Shown one piece after another: positions 51,103 to 62,751 of a stretch of DNA of 64,000 nucleotides. Position 1 is the stretch's first letter. Each line of letters starts with the position of its first letter. This DNA comes from Orientallactaga sibirica. Lineage: Eukaryota; Chordata; Mammalia; Rodentia; Dipodidae. Both the position numbers and the translations under genes were made by a program. The stretch lies in contig JAEOAD010000794.1 in assembly GCA_036365145.1 (NCBI GenBank), forward strand, positions 62,001 to 126,000, given 5' to 3'. The notes under the pieces are model-generated. The model ran no database searches. It was not told the origin of the DNA and saw only the letters and a list, made by a program, of their open reading frames with translations.

Positions 51103-51450
51103 TTTGGTGGTATTGAGGCTTGAACCCAGGACCTTGTGGATGTTAAGCAAGTGCTCTGCCACTGAACTATATCGCCAGCTTATACAAAAGGCATTCTGAT
51201 AAATTATAAACTAGTGTAAACAGCAAGATTCTTGGGGAGGGGGTTGGGGATATAGCTCATGTGGTAGAGTGCTTTCCTAGCATGCATAAAGACCTAGGTT
51301 CAATTCCTGGCACTGGCATGAACTCAGTGTGGTGATGTGCCCTACCAGTCCCAGCACTCAGGAGGTGGAAGTAGGAGGATGAGAAATCCAAGGTCATCCT
51401 TGGCTACATAGAGAGAGGTCAAGGCCAAACTGGGGTACATGAGACTGTCT
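51103..51450. mobile_element. ID-type SINEs in opposite orientation and a B1-like piece
   Basis: ID (-) 51105-51183 (tgaacccaggaccttgtgg…ccactgaactatatcgccagc); ID (+) 51238-51325 (gttggggatatagctcatg); B1-like (+) 51328-51450. Confidence 0.6.
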
Positions 51451-51499
51451 CAAAGAAATGATTCTCAGAGAATGAGCTGTGATCCTGATGCAGGATTTT

Positions 51500-52560
51500 T
51501 GGGTTCAGAAGGAATTCCTCAGAATTTATGAACTCCACGTTTTGGGTTCTGTTCTACCTTTAATAAACACTTAATAAAGATGGACTCAAGAAGGAAACAT
51601 TATGAATTATTAAGTTTATTTAGGGGGAAATCACAAATTGTGGGGTTTAGTTAAGGGAGATTGGGAGCTAGAGAAACTGAGGCTTTTAAAGAGAAATTGG
51701 AGTAAAGCTGCTGGCAGATGGAAAGTAGAATCTAGAAGCTTGTGCAGGGAGACAATCTGCAGGGCATCTGCCATGTGGGTTTTTAAAATTTTTTTTAAAA
51801 ATTTTTAATTATTATATTTTATTTATTTTTGGAGAGAGAAACAGAGATAGACAGAGAGGGATAGGGAGACAGAAATGGGCGCGCCAGCAGTCTCTCAGCT
51901 GCTATGAACGAAATCTAGATGCGTGCGCCCCCTTGTGGGCAAGTGCGGCATTGCGCCCTTACCTCACTTTGCATCTCTGCCATGTGGTTTTTGAGGAGGG
52001 GACAAATGGTGAGGCTCAAGGAAAAAATGAGAGGGCAGATGTTAAAGCAGAGACCAAGAGATTCCGAGGAGAAATGAGTAGTGAAGAGAATCACACTCAT
52101 GGTTAGCCCGAGTTTAAAGAAATTACACAAGTAGCAAGTTTAGGGTTGGTGAGAGAACCCACGTGGTAGACCTGGAGTGTAATGGAAATACGCACATGGT
52201 AGATTCAGAAACCAGAGGAGAATCATGCAGAAAAGTTCCCCCCAGAGCAAAAAACAGTTTTGTGCTCCTCTCCTCCCCACACAGCCAGACTCCCATGTAT
52301 CCTTGTGGCCCAAACTCAGAGAGGCAGGCAGAGCTGAGCAGAACCAGAAAAGCAAAACTGAGCTGTGCTGAACAGCAGAGCGGGCAGAGTCCGTGACAGG
52401 AGCTTTTATAGGCAAGGGAAGACCCAATTGGTTGGCAAATTTGGAGGATGGATCCCAGAGCCAGCCTACCTTGGGTTGTCTTTCTAGGTAGCATGCTAGA
52501 CTGTGGGCAGCAGGGGACACTGTAGATCAGTCTTGATCAGACACTAGTTCCATTTCTGCC
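51500..52560 (-). mobile_element. LTR-like retroviral promoter remnant with CCAAT and TATA boxes
   Basis: Read on the minus strand, a CCAAT box (plus-strand attgg, 52428-52432) lies about 20 bp before TATAAAAG (plus-strand cttttata, 52403-52410). GC-rich leader sequence follows. The block continues past an inserted SINE at 51785-51975. Termini were not resolved, and no viral coding region was seen. Confidence 0.45.
51785..51975 (-). mobile_element. tRNA-SINE, long subfamily
   Basis: Exact CTCF-like 14-mer on the minus strand at 51925-51938. The flanking 'tgccatgtggg/tttt' appears on both sides (51768 and 51977), suggesting a target-site duplication. Confidence 0.8.
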
Positions 52561-52564
52561 AAGA

Positions 52565-52930
52565 GTTCTGTTCTTGGGTCGGGGCGAGATGGCATGTGAG
52601 GTTCTCTCTGGGCCTCAATCTGTAACTGAAACTGCCTAAAAGAAGCCAGCTTTCTCCTATCCTCCTTTAATATTATGTGAACCATCTAGGTATTGGGAGA
52701 TGGAAAGATTTATTTGTTAATTTCTAGTTATTCCTAGAAATCTACTTAACTAGAAATCCAGCATCTACTTATTGATGTATATAATACCTATAGAAGGTAT
52801 ATAAATCACAGATCTTAGTGAACACATCTGTTTAACCTGTATACAGGTCAAGAAACAGAACATGACCAGCTTCCCTGGAAGGTTCCTGGGCTCCATTCCA
52901 TGCCATGATTTCTATTATTATGATTATTTT
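52565..52930. other. Intergenic sequence, unassigned
   Basis: No repeat or gene is recognised. Confidence 0.45.
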
Positions 52931-53072
52931 GTTTTTTTGAGGTAAGGTCTCACTCTAGCCCAGGTTGACATGGAATACACTATGTAGTCTTAGAGTGGTC
53001 TTGAACTCACGGTGATCCTCCTACCTCTGCCTCCCAAGTGCTGGGATTAAAGGCGTGTCACTATGCCCAGCA
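52930..53072 (-). mobile_element. B1 SINE
   Basis: Short T tail, ggtaaggtctcactctagcc, gggattaaaggcgtg. Confidence 0.8.
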
Positions 53073-53236
53073 TGATTTCTATTTTTTACATGTGTATAGG
53101 TGTGCCATATGCCTGTGTATGCATGTTCATATGTGCGTGAGAACATGCATGTGTGTGGGTGAGCATGCATGTATGCAGGTATATCTGGAGGCCAGAAGTT
53201 GGCACCTTAGTTTTTGAGACAGAGTCTCTTACAGTG

Positions 53237-53600
53237 TTGGTTTGAATGAAATGTCTTCCACAGGCTCATGTGTTTTGAATACTTGGTTCCCAGCTAGGGC
53301 AATCTGTGAAAGTTGTGGAGATGTTGGGAAGTGGAGCCTCTCTTGAGGAGGTGTGTCACTGAGGGCGGGTCTTGGGGTTTATTAGTTCGGCCCATGGGGT
53401 GGTCAGAGCTGTCCTCCTCAGACTGCTTCCTCCAAGCTGATGTGACAAGATGTAATGCCCTGCCATCTGTTCGTGCCATACTTTCCCTGCCATGATAAAA
53501 CTTCTCAAAACTATAAGCTGAAATGAACCCTTTCCTTCTGCAAGCTGCTTTTGGTTGGCTGTTTTGTCCAAGCAATGAGAAGGTAAGTGGTACACTCACT
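53237..53600 (+). mobile_element. hAT-type (URR1/RCHARR1-like) DNA element
   Basis: Most complete copy: 'gtgttggtttgaatgaaatg…aggctcatgtgttttgaatacttgg…ggtggagcctc.cttgaggaggtgtgtcactgagggcgggtcttgg…tgccatgataaaacttc…aagcaatgagaaggtaa'. Confidence 0.65.
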
Positions 53601-53799
53601 AAACCTAGAACTTGCTCACTCAGCTAGACAAGCTAGCCTGCAAGTTCTATGGGTCCTCCTGTCACTGCCTTCTCAGTGATTAAAGGCACATGCCATCAGG
53701 CTTGGTCTTCACATGGGAGCTGGGGATCTGAACTCAGGTCCTCATGCTTGAATTGCAAGTTCTTTACTGACAGATCCATGTCCCCAGCCCTCATGCCCT

Positions 53800-53893
53800 G
53801 ATTTCTTTCCTTCCTTTCTCCTTCCCTCCCTCCCTCCTTTCTTTCCTTTCTTTTCTTCCTTCCTTCCTTCCTTCTTTCTTTTTCTTTTCTTTT

Positions 53894-53965
<72 letters not shown>

Positions 53966-54105
53966 TTTTTTGAGGCAGGGTCTCACTCCAGCCCAGGCTG
54001 ACCTGGAACTCACTCTGTAGTCCCAGGCTGGCCTTGAACTCATAGCAATCCTCCTACCTCTGCCCCCTGAGTGCTAGAATTAAAGTCAAGTGCTGCCACT
54101 CCTGG
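53800..54105. mobile_element. (CTTT)n microsatellite joined to minus-strand B1
   Basis: CCTT/CTTT tract 53805-53968 (about 16 perfect CTTT units at the end), then B1 (-) 53970-54105. Confidence 0.85.
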
Positions 54106-54109
54106 GGAA

Positions 54110-54132
54110 ATGTTTTTATTTATTTATTTGCA

Positions 54133-54168
<36 letters not shown>

Positions 54169-54325
54169 AGAGAGAGAGAATGAGAATGAGAATGGGTACA
54201 CCAGGGTTTCCTTCCACTGCAAACAAACTGCAGATACATGCACCACTCCATACATCTGGCTTTACATGAGTACTGGGGAATCGAACCCAGGTTTTTGCGG
54301 TTAAGCTCCTTAACCTTTGAGCCAT

Positions 54326-54389
<64 letters not shown>

Positions 54390-54555
54390 TACATATTTGC
54401 ATGTGAGTGTTTATGTATAGGTGGGCCAGGGTCTCTTGCCACTGCAAACAAATAGCACATATATGTGCCACTTTGCATCTGGCTTTATGTGGGTGCTAGG
54501 GAATTAGGCTTTATAAGCAGGTGCCTTTAATTGCTTAGCTGTCTGCCCAGTTCCC
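54110..54555 (-). mobile_element. Two tRNA-SINEs separated by (TC)n(AC)n
   Basis: SINE 54110-54327; (TC)n 54327-54347 and (AC)n 54349-54386; degraded SINE 54400-54555. Confidence 0.75.
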
Positions 54556-54644
54556 TGGTTTTAGTCTTTATATAAGTGGAACTTTATATCAGTGCACTCT
54601 TCTATGTCTGGCTTTTTAGGTTTTGTTTGTTTTTAAAAAATATT

Positions 54645-55400
54645 TAATTTAATTTATTTATTTGAGAGAGATAAAGAAATGGGGTGGGGGGAGAGAGAGA
54701 GAGAGAGACAGAGAGAGACAGAGAATGGGCATACCAGGGCCTCCAGCCATTGCAAATGAACTCCAGATGCATGTGCCTCCTTGTGCAGCTGGCTTATGTG
54801 GGCCCTGGGGAGTTGAACCTGGGGGGTGGGTCCTTTGGCTTTGCAGGCAAGTGCCTTAACTGCTAAGCCATCTCCCTAGCCTTTTTTTTTTTTTGTTGTT
54901 GTTGTTTTGAGGTAGGGTCTCACTCTGGCCCAGGCTGACATGGAATTAACTATGTAGTCTTAGGGTGGCCTTGAACTCATGGCAGTCCTCCTACCTCTGC
55001 CTCCCGAGTGCTGGGATTAAAGGCGTGCACCATAGCTCACTTCTCCATTCTAGTGTTGAAGGACTTTAGGGTGTGTTTTTCTCCCATCAGTTTTTGGCTT
55101 TTTTTTTTTTTTTTTTTTTTTTTGTTTTGAGGCAGGGTTTCACTCTAGCACAGACTGGCTTTGAACTCACAGAGGTCCTCTTACCTCAGTTTCCCTAGTG
55201 TTGGGATTAAAGGCATGCACCACCATACCCAGAAACTTTTGGCTTTTTTTTTTTTTTTTTTTGAGACAAGGTCTCATGCAGTGTAGGCTGGTCACAATCT
55301 CACTATGTAACTGAGGATGACTTCAAACTTCGGATCCTCCTACCTCCATCTCCTGAGCACTGGGATTACAGGCATGTGTCATCACACTTAGCTTGTTTTT
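54645..55400 (-). mobile_element. tRNA-SINE and three B1 SINEs
   Basis: tRNA-SINE 54645-54882; B1 54885-55035; B1 55098-55232; diverged B1 55243-55392. All minus strand. Confidence 0.8.
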
Positions 55401-55489
55401 GGCTTTTATGTAAATGTCCTAGAACATGTCTTTTGCTGAGCATATCTGTGCATATCTATTAGGGATATATATTATTAAAACCTTTAGAA

Positions 55490-56165
55490 TGCAGTATGAG
55501 GAAATTGCTCAGTAGTTAAAGGCTCTTGCTTGCCAAGCCTGTTGGCCGTGGGTTTGATTCCCCAGTACCCACCTAAATCCAGTTGCACAAAGTGGCACAT
55601 GCATCTGGAGTTTGTACACAGCGGCAGAAGGCCCTGGTATACCTGTACTTTCTTTCTCTTTCTGCTTGCAAATAAATAAATAAAAATGCTTTAAATATTT
55701 CAGAATGGTAAAAGACACTGTAAAAAATTATCTTTAAAAAAAGCTGGGTGTGGGCCTGGAGAGATGGCTTAGTGGTTAAGTGCTTGCCTGTGAAGCCTAA
55801 GGACCCCAGTTCGAGGCTCGATTCCCCAGGACCCATGTAAACCAGATGCACAAGGTGCCATATGCATCTGGAGTTCATTTGCAGTGTGGCTGGAGGCCCT
55901 GGTGCGCCCATTCTCTTTTTATCTATCTGCCTGTTTCTCTCTCTGTCTGTCACTCTCAAATAAACAAAATAAAAAATTAAAATAAAAATATTTTTAAAAA
56001 GCTGGGTGTGATGGCACACATCTTTAATCCCAGCACTCAGGAGGCAGAGGTAGTAGGATTGCTATGAGTTTGAGGCCACTCCGAGATTACAAAGCAAATT
56101 CCAGGTCAGCCTGGGCTAGAGTGAGACTCTACCTCAAAAAAACAAATACACAAACAAAAAAGACT
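55490..56165 (+). mobile_element. Two tRNA-SINEs and a B1
   Basis: tRNA-SINE 55490-55690; tRNA-SINE 55752-55990, whose B box is preceded by a duplicated 'gttcgaggctcgattcc' also seen at 40526; B1 56000-56155. Confidence 0.8.
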
Positions 56166-56195
56166 GTAAACAAATACAAGACCAGAAAATATAGT

Positions 56196-56275
56196 GGGCT
56201 GGGGCTGTAGCTCAGCAGTAGATTGTATGTTACCATGTATAAGACCCTATGTTTAATCTCTAGCAAAACAGGACA
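56196..56275 (+). mobile_element. ID-type SINE
   Basis: 'gggctggggctgtagctcagcagtagattg…aagaccctatgtttaatctctagc'. Confidence 0.6.
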
Positions 56276-56279
56276 ATAT

Positions 56280-56650
56280 CTCCTAATACACATAAAAAGA
56301 AAAATATTGGTCACACTGATGATAAAGGATTAACATCTATGATACACAAAATGGCATAAGTTGTCAAGACAACTAAAAAATATACAATGTCTATGAATAG
56401 ACACTTACATAAGACAAACTCCAAACATGTGACAATGTGCTCAAAGCCAGTAGCAGGCGGAGAAATGCAAAAACATGGTTAAAAAAAGGATTGGCAACTA
56501 TATCACTTTTTGACCATGAATTTGCAAAAAATAAAAAAATAAAGAGTTCTATTAAAAATGGCAGAATATTGGTAATTGCTAAGGTTTAGCTATGAGAATT
56601 TGGAGATTCATCATACTATTCTATTTGCCTTTAACATGTTTTAAAAATGT
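56280..56650. other. AT-rich intergenic sequence
   Basis: Possibly L1-derived (acaaaatggcataagttgtc…tccaaacatgtgacaatgtgc), but not provable by eye. Confidence 0.3.
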
Positions 56651-56654
56651 CTAC

Positions 56655-56870
56655 GTGAAAAAGAGAGGGCTGGAGAGATGGCTCAGCAATTAAGGCACTT
56701 GCCTACAAAGCCTAAGGACCCAGGTTCAATTCTTCACTATCCACATAAAGCCAGATGCACAAAATGGTGCATATATCTGGAGTTCGTTTACAGAGGCTAG
56801 AGGCCCTGGCACACCCACTCTCTCTCTCTCTCTCTTATAAATAAATAAAATATAAAAAAGAAAAAGAGAA
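56655..56870 (+). mobile_element. tRNA-derived SINE
   Basis: gagggctggagagatggctc…gccagatgcacaaaatgg…ataaataaaat. Confidence 0.85.
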
Positions 56871-56874
56871 ATCT

Positions 56875-57490
56875 CAAGCAAAAGCAAAAAAGCATGCTAA
56901 GCCCATTGCTACTTCGACCTTGGGGTATGGTTCATTCTCATATAGCTCTAGTGGGAGCATAAATCATTAGAAATTTGTTGGAATGTTATCTTGAACAAAT
57001 ATCAGAAACAAAGACAATGTGCAACTCTTTGACCTGGAGGTCTCACTCTTGGAGACCTTCCCAGAATAATCACCACACCAGGTTCATAATGGCAGAGGAG
57101 TGCTTTTGGCCACACTGGTCTGTGGCAGATAATCACACGTGAAACAAGTCCTCTATCAGTGAGAAATAGTTGACTGAATTACAGACCACCTGCCCTTGGA
57201 AGTATTATGTAGCAACTAAAAGTAATAAATTAAAATACACTCACTAACTTGGAACACATTTGACGAGTTATATTGAGAAGCAATATGCAGAAAACAGACT
57301 TGCAGGAACTGAGTTTTGTAAAACTGTGGCCATGTAGCTATGTAAATCGTTTTCATATGAACTTGGAGAAAAATACAAAATGTAATATACTGATTTGTTA
57401 GTGAGGGTTTTGTGATAGGCTAGAGGAAGACTATTATAATCACGGAGTAAAACAAGCAACCCATGCCTCACATAGTTACTCAAAAATAGA
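56875..57490. other. Possible L1-derived AT-rich sequence
   Basis: Phrases such as 'tatggttcattctcatatagctctagtgggagc' and 'accaggttcataatggcagagg' look like old L1 3' flanking sequence, but no firm call is possible. Confidence 0.3.
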
Positions 57491-57494
57491 AGGT

Positions 57495-57802
57495 AAAGCT
57501 GGGTGTAGTGACACATGCCTATAATCCCAGCACCTGAGAGGCTGAGGCAGGAGAATTATGAGTTAATTGTAGGCCTACCTGGGCAACACAGTGAGACCCT
57601 GTATTAAAAACCAACTCATCATTCAACCACACAGACAAATAAAAAAGGGAAAAAAAGAGCTGGAGAGATGGCTTAGCAGTTAAGGTGCTTGCCTGTGAAG
57701 CTTAAGGTCCCAGGTTTGATTCCCCAGTACCCATGTAGAGCCAGATGCCCATGGTGGCACATGTGTCTGGAGTTTGTTTGCGGTGGCTGGAGGCTATGGC
57801 GT

Positions 57803-57840
<38 letters not shown>

Positions 57841-57862
57841 AAATAAATAAATATAAAAAAAG
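57495..57862 (+). mobile_element. Old B1 and tRNA-derived SINE with (TC)n
   Basis: B1 57497-57625; tRNA-SINE 57655-57860 with (TC)n at 57803-57837. Confidence 0.75.
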
Positions 57863-58298
57863 AGGTTTATTATTTGACAGGCTCTGTGCCCAGGAGGGTG
57901 GTATTGGGAGGCGGTAAGGCCTTTAAAGAGGTGGGGGCAAGTGAGAAGCCCTTAGGTCAGTTGAGGCAGAGGTGGCCCAGGAAGGAAACTGGAGACTACA
58001 GGCTCTGGCTTCCTGCTTTGAGATGGTGATCTTTTCCTCTTGGATGCACCCCACTATCTGTCGTAGGGTTGCTTCGTACTCTTTGGCCTTCCAGATCCCA
58101 AACTGTGAGCTCAATGAACCTCTTTTGTTTATAGACCCAGCGAGTCTTAGGTATTTTGCAATAGTAATCAGAAATGGAGCAATGCATCCATGTTTGTATC
58201 CCCTGCCAATTCTGCACATAATATACTCTCCGGTGCCTTTGGAAACAAAAGTTGCCTTTCATGCTGAGTTTAAAAAGTCATTGTTAAAAGGACATTTA

Positions 58299-58568
58299 AG
58301 GGGCTGGAGAAATGGCTTAGCGGTTAAGGCTCCTGCCTGCTAAGCGTAAGAACCCAGTTCCAATCTACAGGTCCCACGTTTAGTCAGATGTAAAGTGACG
58401 CAAGGGCGCAATGCCGCACTTGCCCACAAGGGGGCGCACACATCTGGATTTCGTTCACAGCAGCTGAGAGACTGCTGGCTTGCCCATTCTCAATCTCTCT
58501 CCCTCTATTTGTGTCTGTCTCTCTCTGTGTCTCTCTCCAAAAATAAATAAAATAATAATAAAAAAAAC
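58299..58568 (+). mobile_element. tRNA-SINE, long subfamily
   Basis: Well-preserved long form with an exact CTCF-like 14-mer at 58424-58437, preceded by 'ttgc' and followed by 'acacatctgg'. Confidence 0.85.
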
Positions 58569-58589
58569 TTTAAAAGGACATTTAAGGCC

Positions 58590-58765
58590 CTCTTCTTGTT
58601 TCACACAAGTGTTAACCTTTTAACTGATGTTGAAAGGGAAGTTTCATTGTCCTCAGTTTACAGACAAACTAAGTTTCAGAGACATTAAATTTGCTCAAGT
58701 TTTCAAATTGATGAGGCAGTAGGGATTCAAGCCTAGCTCTGTTGGTCGCTGAGTCTTTGAACTTG
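58590..58765 (+). mobile_element. MIR element
   Basis: 'cattgtcctcagtttacagacaaactaagtttcagagacattaaatttgctcaag…gggattcaagcctagctctg'. Confidence 0.7.
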
Positions 58766-58769
58766 GCCT

Positions 58770-59212
58770 TGTCCTAACCCCAAATCTTCCCTTGAAGTGT
58801 TTTTCATGGATTCGCCTCCTCTAGACCTCACGAGCAGATAGCAAGGTTATGAGCCATGGAGGTAGCTGTTACCTGCAAAAGCAACCCGCCTTCCTCCCTG
58901 GGGCTAATTCATGGGGCAGACCCGCCAGGGTTTCACACTGGGTTCCTTTGTCCAGCCTTGGTCCCCTTTGCATCCCTGGGAATATTGTGGCTCTGAAAGT
59001 TCTGCGGACTTAGCCACACACAAAGTCCTGCCACCTGGGCCAGAAATACCCAGCCTGTCACCCCTACAGGCTGAGCTAGGCAACAAAGTCCAGCAGGAGC
59101 CTGCTGTCTTCACTAGCGGTGACATTTCAAACTGCAGGTTATCCCGGGAGTGAGGGGGAGTGTGGGCGAGGGGCACGAGGGAAGGTTATGGAGGTCCGAT
59201 TGTCCTGTGTTT
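58770..59212. other. Unique, GC-richer island without repeats
   Basis: About 440 bp free of recognised repeats between a MIR and a B1, moderately GC-rich. No convincing splice-flanked exon. It could be a conserved noncoding element. Confidence 0.4.
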
Positions 59213-59213
59213 C

Positions 59214-59385
59214 TTTTTTTTTTTTTTTTTTTTTTGGTTTTGCAAGGTAGGGTCTCACTCTGGTCCAGGCTGACCTGGAATTAACTATGTAGTCTCAGGG
59301 TGACCTCGAACTCTTGGCGATCCTCCTACCTCTGCCTCCCGAGTGCTGGGATTAAAGGCGTGCACCACCACGCCCGGCTGTCCTG
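59214..59385 (-). mobile_element. B1 SINE, CpG-rich (young)
   Basis: ttttgcaaggtagggtctcac…gggattaaaggcgtgc, very like the copy at 43855. Confidence 0.85.
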
Positions 59386-59499
59386 TGTTTCTTGAAGTGA
59401 ATGCCTGGGAACCTTTTCTGTATGTATTTCAGAGTCTGTGCCCTAGAGCCAAGGGTTGCATTTTCAGGAATTCTGTGAGCTGTTGGTTAATCACTGCTG

Positions 59500-59640
59500 T
59501 CAGGGTGTGATGGCACATAGTTGTTATCTCAGCACTGGGGGGGTGGGGGGGAGAGTGAGGGGTTGAGGTTGGAGGATTAGGAGTTCGAGGCCAGCATGGG
59601 CCTCAAGCACTGTCACAAAGCAGCAAAAAAATAGGTAAAC
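59500..59640 (+). mobile_element. Old B1-like element
   Basis: 'gtcagggtgtgatggcacatagttgttatctcagcactggg…gagttcgaggccagcatgggcc'. Confidence 0.55.
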
Positions 59641-59654
59641 AATAACAAGGATGA

Positions 59655-59818
59655 TAACAGGAGCACCTCATGGCTGACATGTGCTAGGCACTTGCAAACA
59701 TTCTCACAATCCTACAGGAAAAGTCATTACCACTGTCCTCACTTTGCAGATGGCTAAACTGAGTCACAGAGTTTAGAATTAACTTTCCCCAGACCCAACG
59801 GTGTAAGCAAAATTACAG
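59655..59818 (+). mobile_element. MIR element
   Basis: 'gacatgtgctaggcacttgcaaacattctcacaatcctac…ctcactttgcagatggctaaactgagtcacagag'. Confidence 0.75.
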
Positions 59819-59821
59819 AGC

Positions 59822-59997
59822 CAGGCTAGGTAGCTTCCTTCCTTCCCTCCTTCCCTTCTTCCCTCCCTCCCTCCCCTCCCTCTCCTCCCTCTCCTCCCTC
59901 TCCTCCTCCTCCTCTTCTTCCCTCCCTCCCCTCCTCCCTTCCTCCTTTCCTTCCCCTTCCTCCCTCCCTTCCTTCCTTCCTTCCTTTCTTCCTTGTC
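59822..59997. repeat. Polypyrimidine (CCTT/CCCT/CTCCT)n tract
   Basis: About 175 bp of nearly pure pyrimidine with mixed tetra- and hexanucleotide units (ctcctccct repeated at 59880-59900). Confidence 0.9.
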
Positions 59998-60085
59998 TAG
60001 GACAAAATAATATTGCTTTGAGTTTTATATTGTCTGGGAAGCAGGAAAAGAATGATTATGGGGTAGTGTTTATAGGTGCTGGTTT

Positions 60086-60242
60086 CTTTTTTTTTGGTTT
60101 TTCGAGGTAGGGTCTTACTCTAGTTCAGGCTGACCTGGAATTCACTCTGTATTCTCAGGGTGGCCTCGAACTCTCGGCGATCCTCCTACCTCTGCCTCCC
60201 GAGTGCTGGGATTAAAGGCGTGCGCCACCACGCCCGGCTTAG
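60086..60242 (-). mobile_element. B1 SINE, CpG-rich (young)
   Basis: Flanked by 'taggtgctggtt(t)' at 60072 and 60239, a target-site duplication. Body ends gcgtgcgccaccacgcccggc. Confidence 0.9.
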
Positions 60243-60599
60243 GTGCTGGTTTTTTTTTTGGGGGGGGCATCATGATAGACTGGCCTTACTTAGGCTCTGG
60301 GGTTGTGCTGAGCACACTTCCCTGTGGGCTTGGCTTCCTTTTTTTTTTTTTTTCCCAATGACATATACTTCCACTTTTATTTTTTTCCCAGGCTAGAGAG
60401 ATGAGCAAATTTTCCATATTTAGGTTCAGTTCTGCTCAAAATTTGAGGAATATGCTTGAAGACAATGAATTTCTCATCTTTGAATTTCTTATACTGGCTG
60501 TTATCAAAAGTAGAACTATAGGTAATTAGCCAATTTGTTGCTTAACAAAATGTGGGTTGGGCTGCATTTAATAGGCCCATTGGTGCTGGCCAATGCTTG

Positions 60600-61665
60600 C
60601 AGATTTTTTATTGACAACTTACATAATAATAGACAATAACCCATGGTAATTCCCTCCCTCCACTTTCCCCTTTATTTATTTATTTATTTATTTATTTTCC
60701 AGGTAGGGTCTTGCTCTAGCCAACACTGACCTGGAATAATAATTCACTATGTAGTCTCAGAGTGGCCTTGAACTCATGGTAAATCCTACTACCTGTGCCT
60801 CCCAAGTGCTGGGATTAAAGGCATATACCACCATGCCTGGCTCCACTTTCCCCTTTGCAACTCCACTCTCCATCATGTGTTTCCCCCTCTCCATCAGTCT
60901 CTTTTTATTTTGATGTCATCATCTTTTCCTCCTATTAGGATGGTCTTGTGTAGGTAGTGTCAGGCACTGTGAGGTCATGGATATCCAGGCCATTTTGTGT
61001 CTGGAGGAGCACGTTGTAAGGAGTCCTACCCTTCCTTTGGCTCTTACATTCTTTCTGCCACCTCTTCCGCAATGGACCCTGAGCCTTGGAAGGTGTGATA
61101 GAGATGTTTCAGTGCTGAGCACTCCTCTGTCCCTTCTTCTCAGCGCCATGGTGCCTTCTGAGTCATCCCAAGGTCACCACCATCTGAAAAGAGAAGTTTT
61201 TCTAACCAAAAGTGAGAGTAGCATTAATATATGGGTATGAACATTAAGAGAAGTGCTTACTGGGCAGTTTGGTGAGCATAGTGTATACATTTAGCCAGAC
61301 ACCAGCAGACTTTACACCCCTATGACTATCACTATTGTAGGTTTTTCTTATCAAGCATGTATTCCCTCCCATTGAGAAGGCCTCCATTCCAATTAGAGAG
61401 CAGTTGGTTTCCCCCATAACAGACATGCTACTATTGTACCCATTGGCTCACTTGGCCTGGCTGACCAAATTTAAGGCTTGAAGTGTCCACTGTTGAGTAT
61501 CTCCACTGCTGATTTCTCTCTCTTCCATAGAGCTTCGTGCGGTATAGCATTTCCCAGTTTTCTGTCAGCTGGTCCACATGGAGGAGGCTTTCAGCTCAGC
61601 TCCAGCAGGATTTCTCAGTGACCTTGCAGCCCCAGTATGTGGAGTCTTCAGCAATGGTGGCTTCC
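60600..61665 (-). mobile_element. LINE-1 3' end with inserted B1
   Basis: Terminus at 60607 (tttattgacaacttac). The B1 (-) at about 60670-60843 is flanked by 'ctccactttccccttt' (60658 and 60842). It continues through 'ggatatccaggccattttg' and 'gccttggaaggtgtgat' to 61665. Confidence 0.75.
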
Positions 61666-61904
61666 ATTTTTGCTGGGTTCCATCTTAGAGCATTATTTGA
61701 CATGCTATGACATTAGAATGAGTTCTTGACTGTGTGTCATACTAATACTCAACTGAGAAGTGCTTGGGCACAACAGTCAGGAGATACCTGCAAGGTCCCT
61801 AAAAGTCTGCTTGTGGGGTCTCTCAGAGTCCAGGATTTCTGTAGCTCTCTGGTCTTCAACCAGAGCAGTTTTTTATTTTTTTCATGTACATGTGTATTAT
61901 GTGT

Positions 61905-62222
61905 GGTGTTACAGTTCCTCTTGTTGCTGGGACAAAGCCCCTGACCAAAAGCAGCTGATAGGAGGGAAGATTTACAGTTTAGAGGGGAAACTTTATGTGG
62001 CAGGGGAAACATGGCATGAGCAGGGGCTGGATATCACCTCTGCCACAGCTGGTAGAAAACATCAGCAAGAGAGGAAGAGGGAGCTGGCTATAACACCCCC
62101 AAGCCTGCCCCCAGCAACACACCTCCTCCAGCAAGACCCCCCCTCTCAAATTGCCACTATATGGGGACCAAGTTTTCAGGACACATTAGTTTATGAGGGA
62201 CAGCTGATTCAAACCACCACAT
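61905..62222 (-). mobile_element. hAT-type (URR1/RCHARR1-like) DNA element
   Basis: 'ttacagttcctcttgttgctggg…gaccaaaagcagctgataggagg…ggaccaagttttcaggacacattag', relative of the copy at 19195. Confidence 0.6.
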
Positions 62223-62394
62223 GTGGTATATGTGTGTATGGTGTATGCACATGTGTATGCAGACGCACTCACCCTGAGTGCATGTGTATTTCCTTGAGAT
62301 GGAGTCTCACTCTGAACCTGGAGCTGCTGCAGTTTTTCCTGCCCCAGTGATTCTCTGATCTCCATCCCCACCGGACCAGGGTCACAAGCCTGTG

Positions 62395-62740
62395 TGGTCA
62401 CGCCTAATGGTGTGGGTCCTAGGGAATCAAACTCAGACAGCCTCAGGCCTTTCAGGTCTTCATGATTGCATGGGAAGTGCTTTTAACTGTTGAACCACCT
62501 CTCCTGTCCCAGAGCAGTTTTTAAAATTGTATTTATTTGAGAGGAGAGACAGAGGAAGAGAGGAGAATGAATAAATGAATATGGATGGGCACACCAGGCC
62601 TCTTGCTGCTGCAAATGAAATCCAGATAATTGCACCATTTTGTGCATCTGGCTCTCTGTGGGTACTAGGGAATTGAACCCCGGCAGGCTGACTTTGCAAG
62701 CAAATGCCTTTAAACGCTGAGTCATCTTCCAAGCCCCAGA
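62395..62740 (-). mobile_element. Degraded SINE fragment and tRNA-derived SINE
   Basis: Fragment 62400-62510 (gggtcctagggaatcaaac); tRNA-SINE 62525-62738. Confidence 0.65.
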
Positions 62741-62751
62741 GCAGTTCTTTT

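Noticed and set aside
57972..58343. 123-codon plus-strand frame and overlapping minus-strand frames
   Set aside because: No recognisable family and no splice or promoter context, and the end runs into a SINE. Probably chance.
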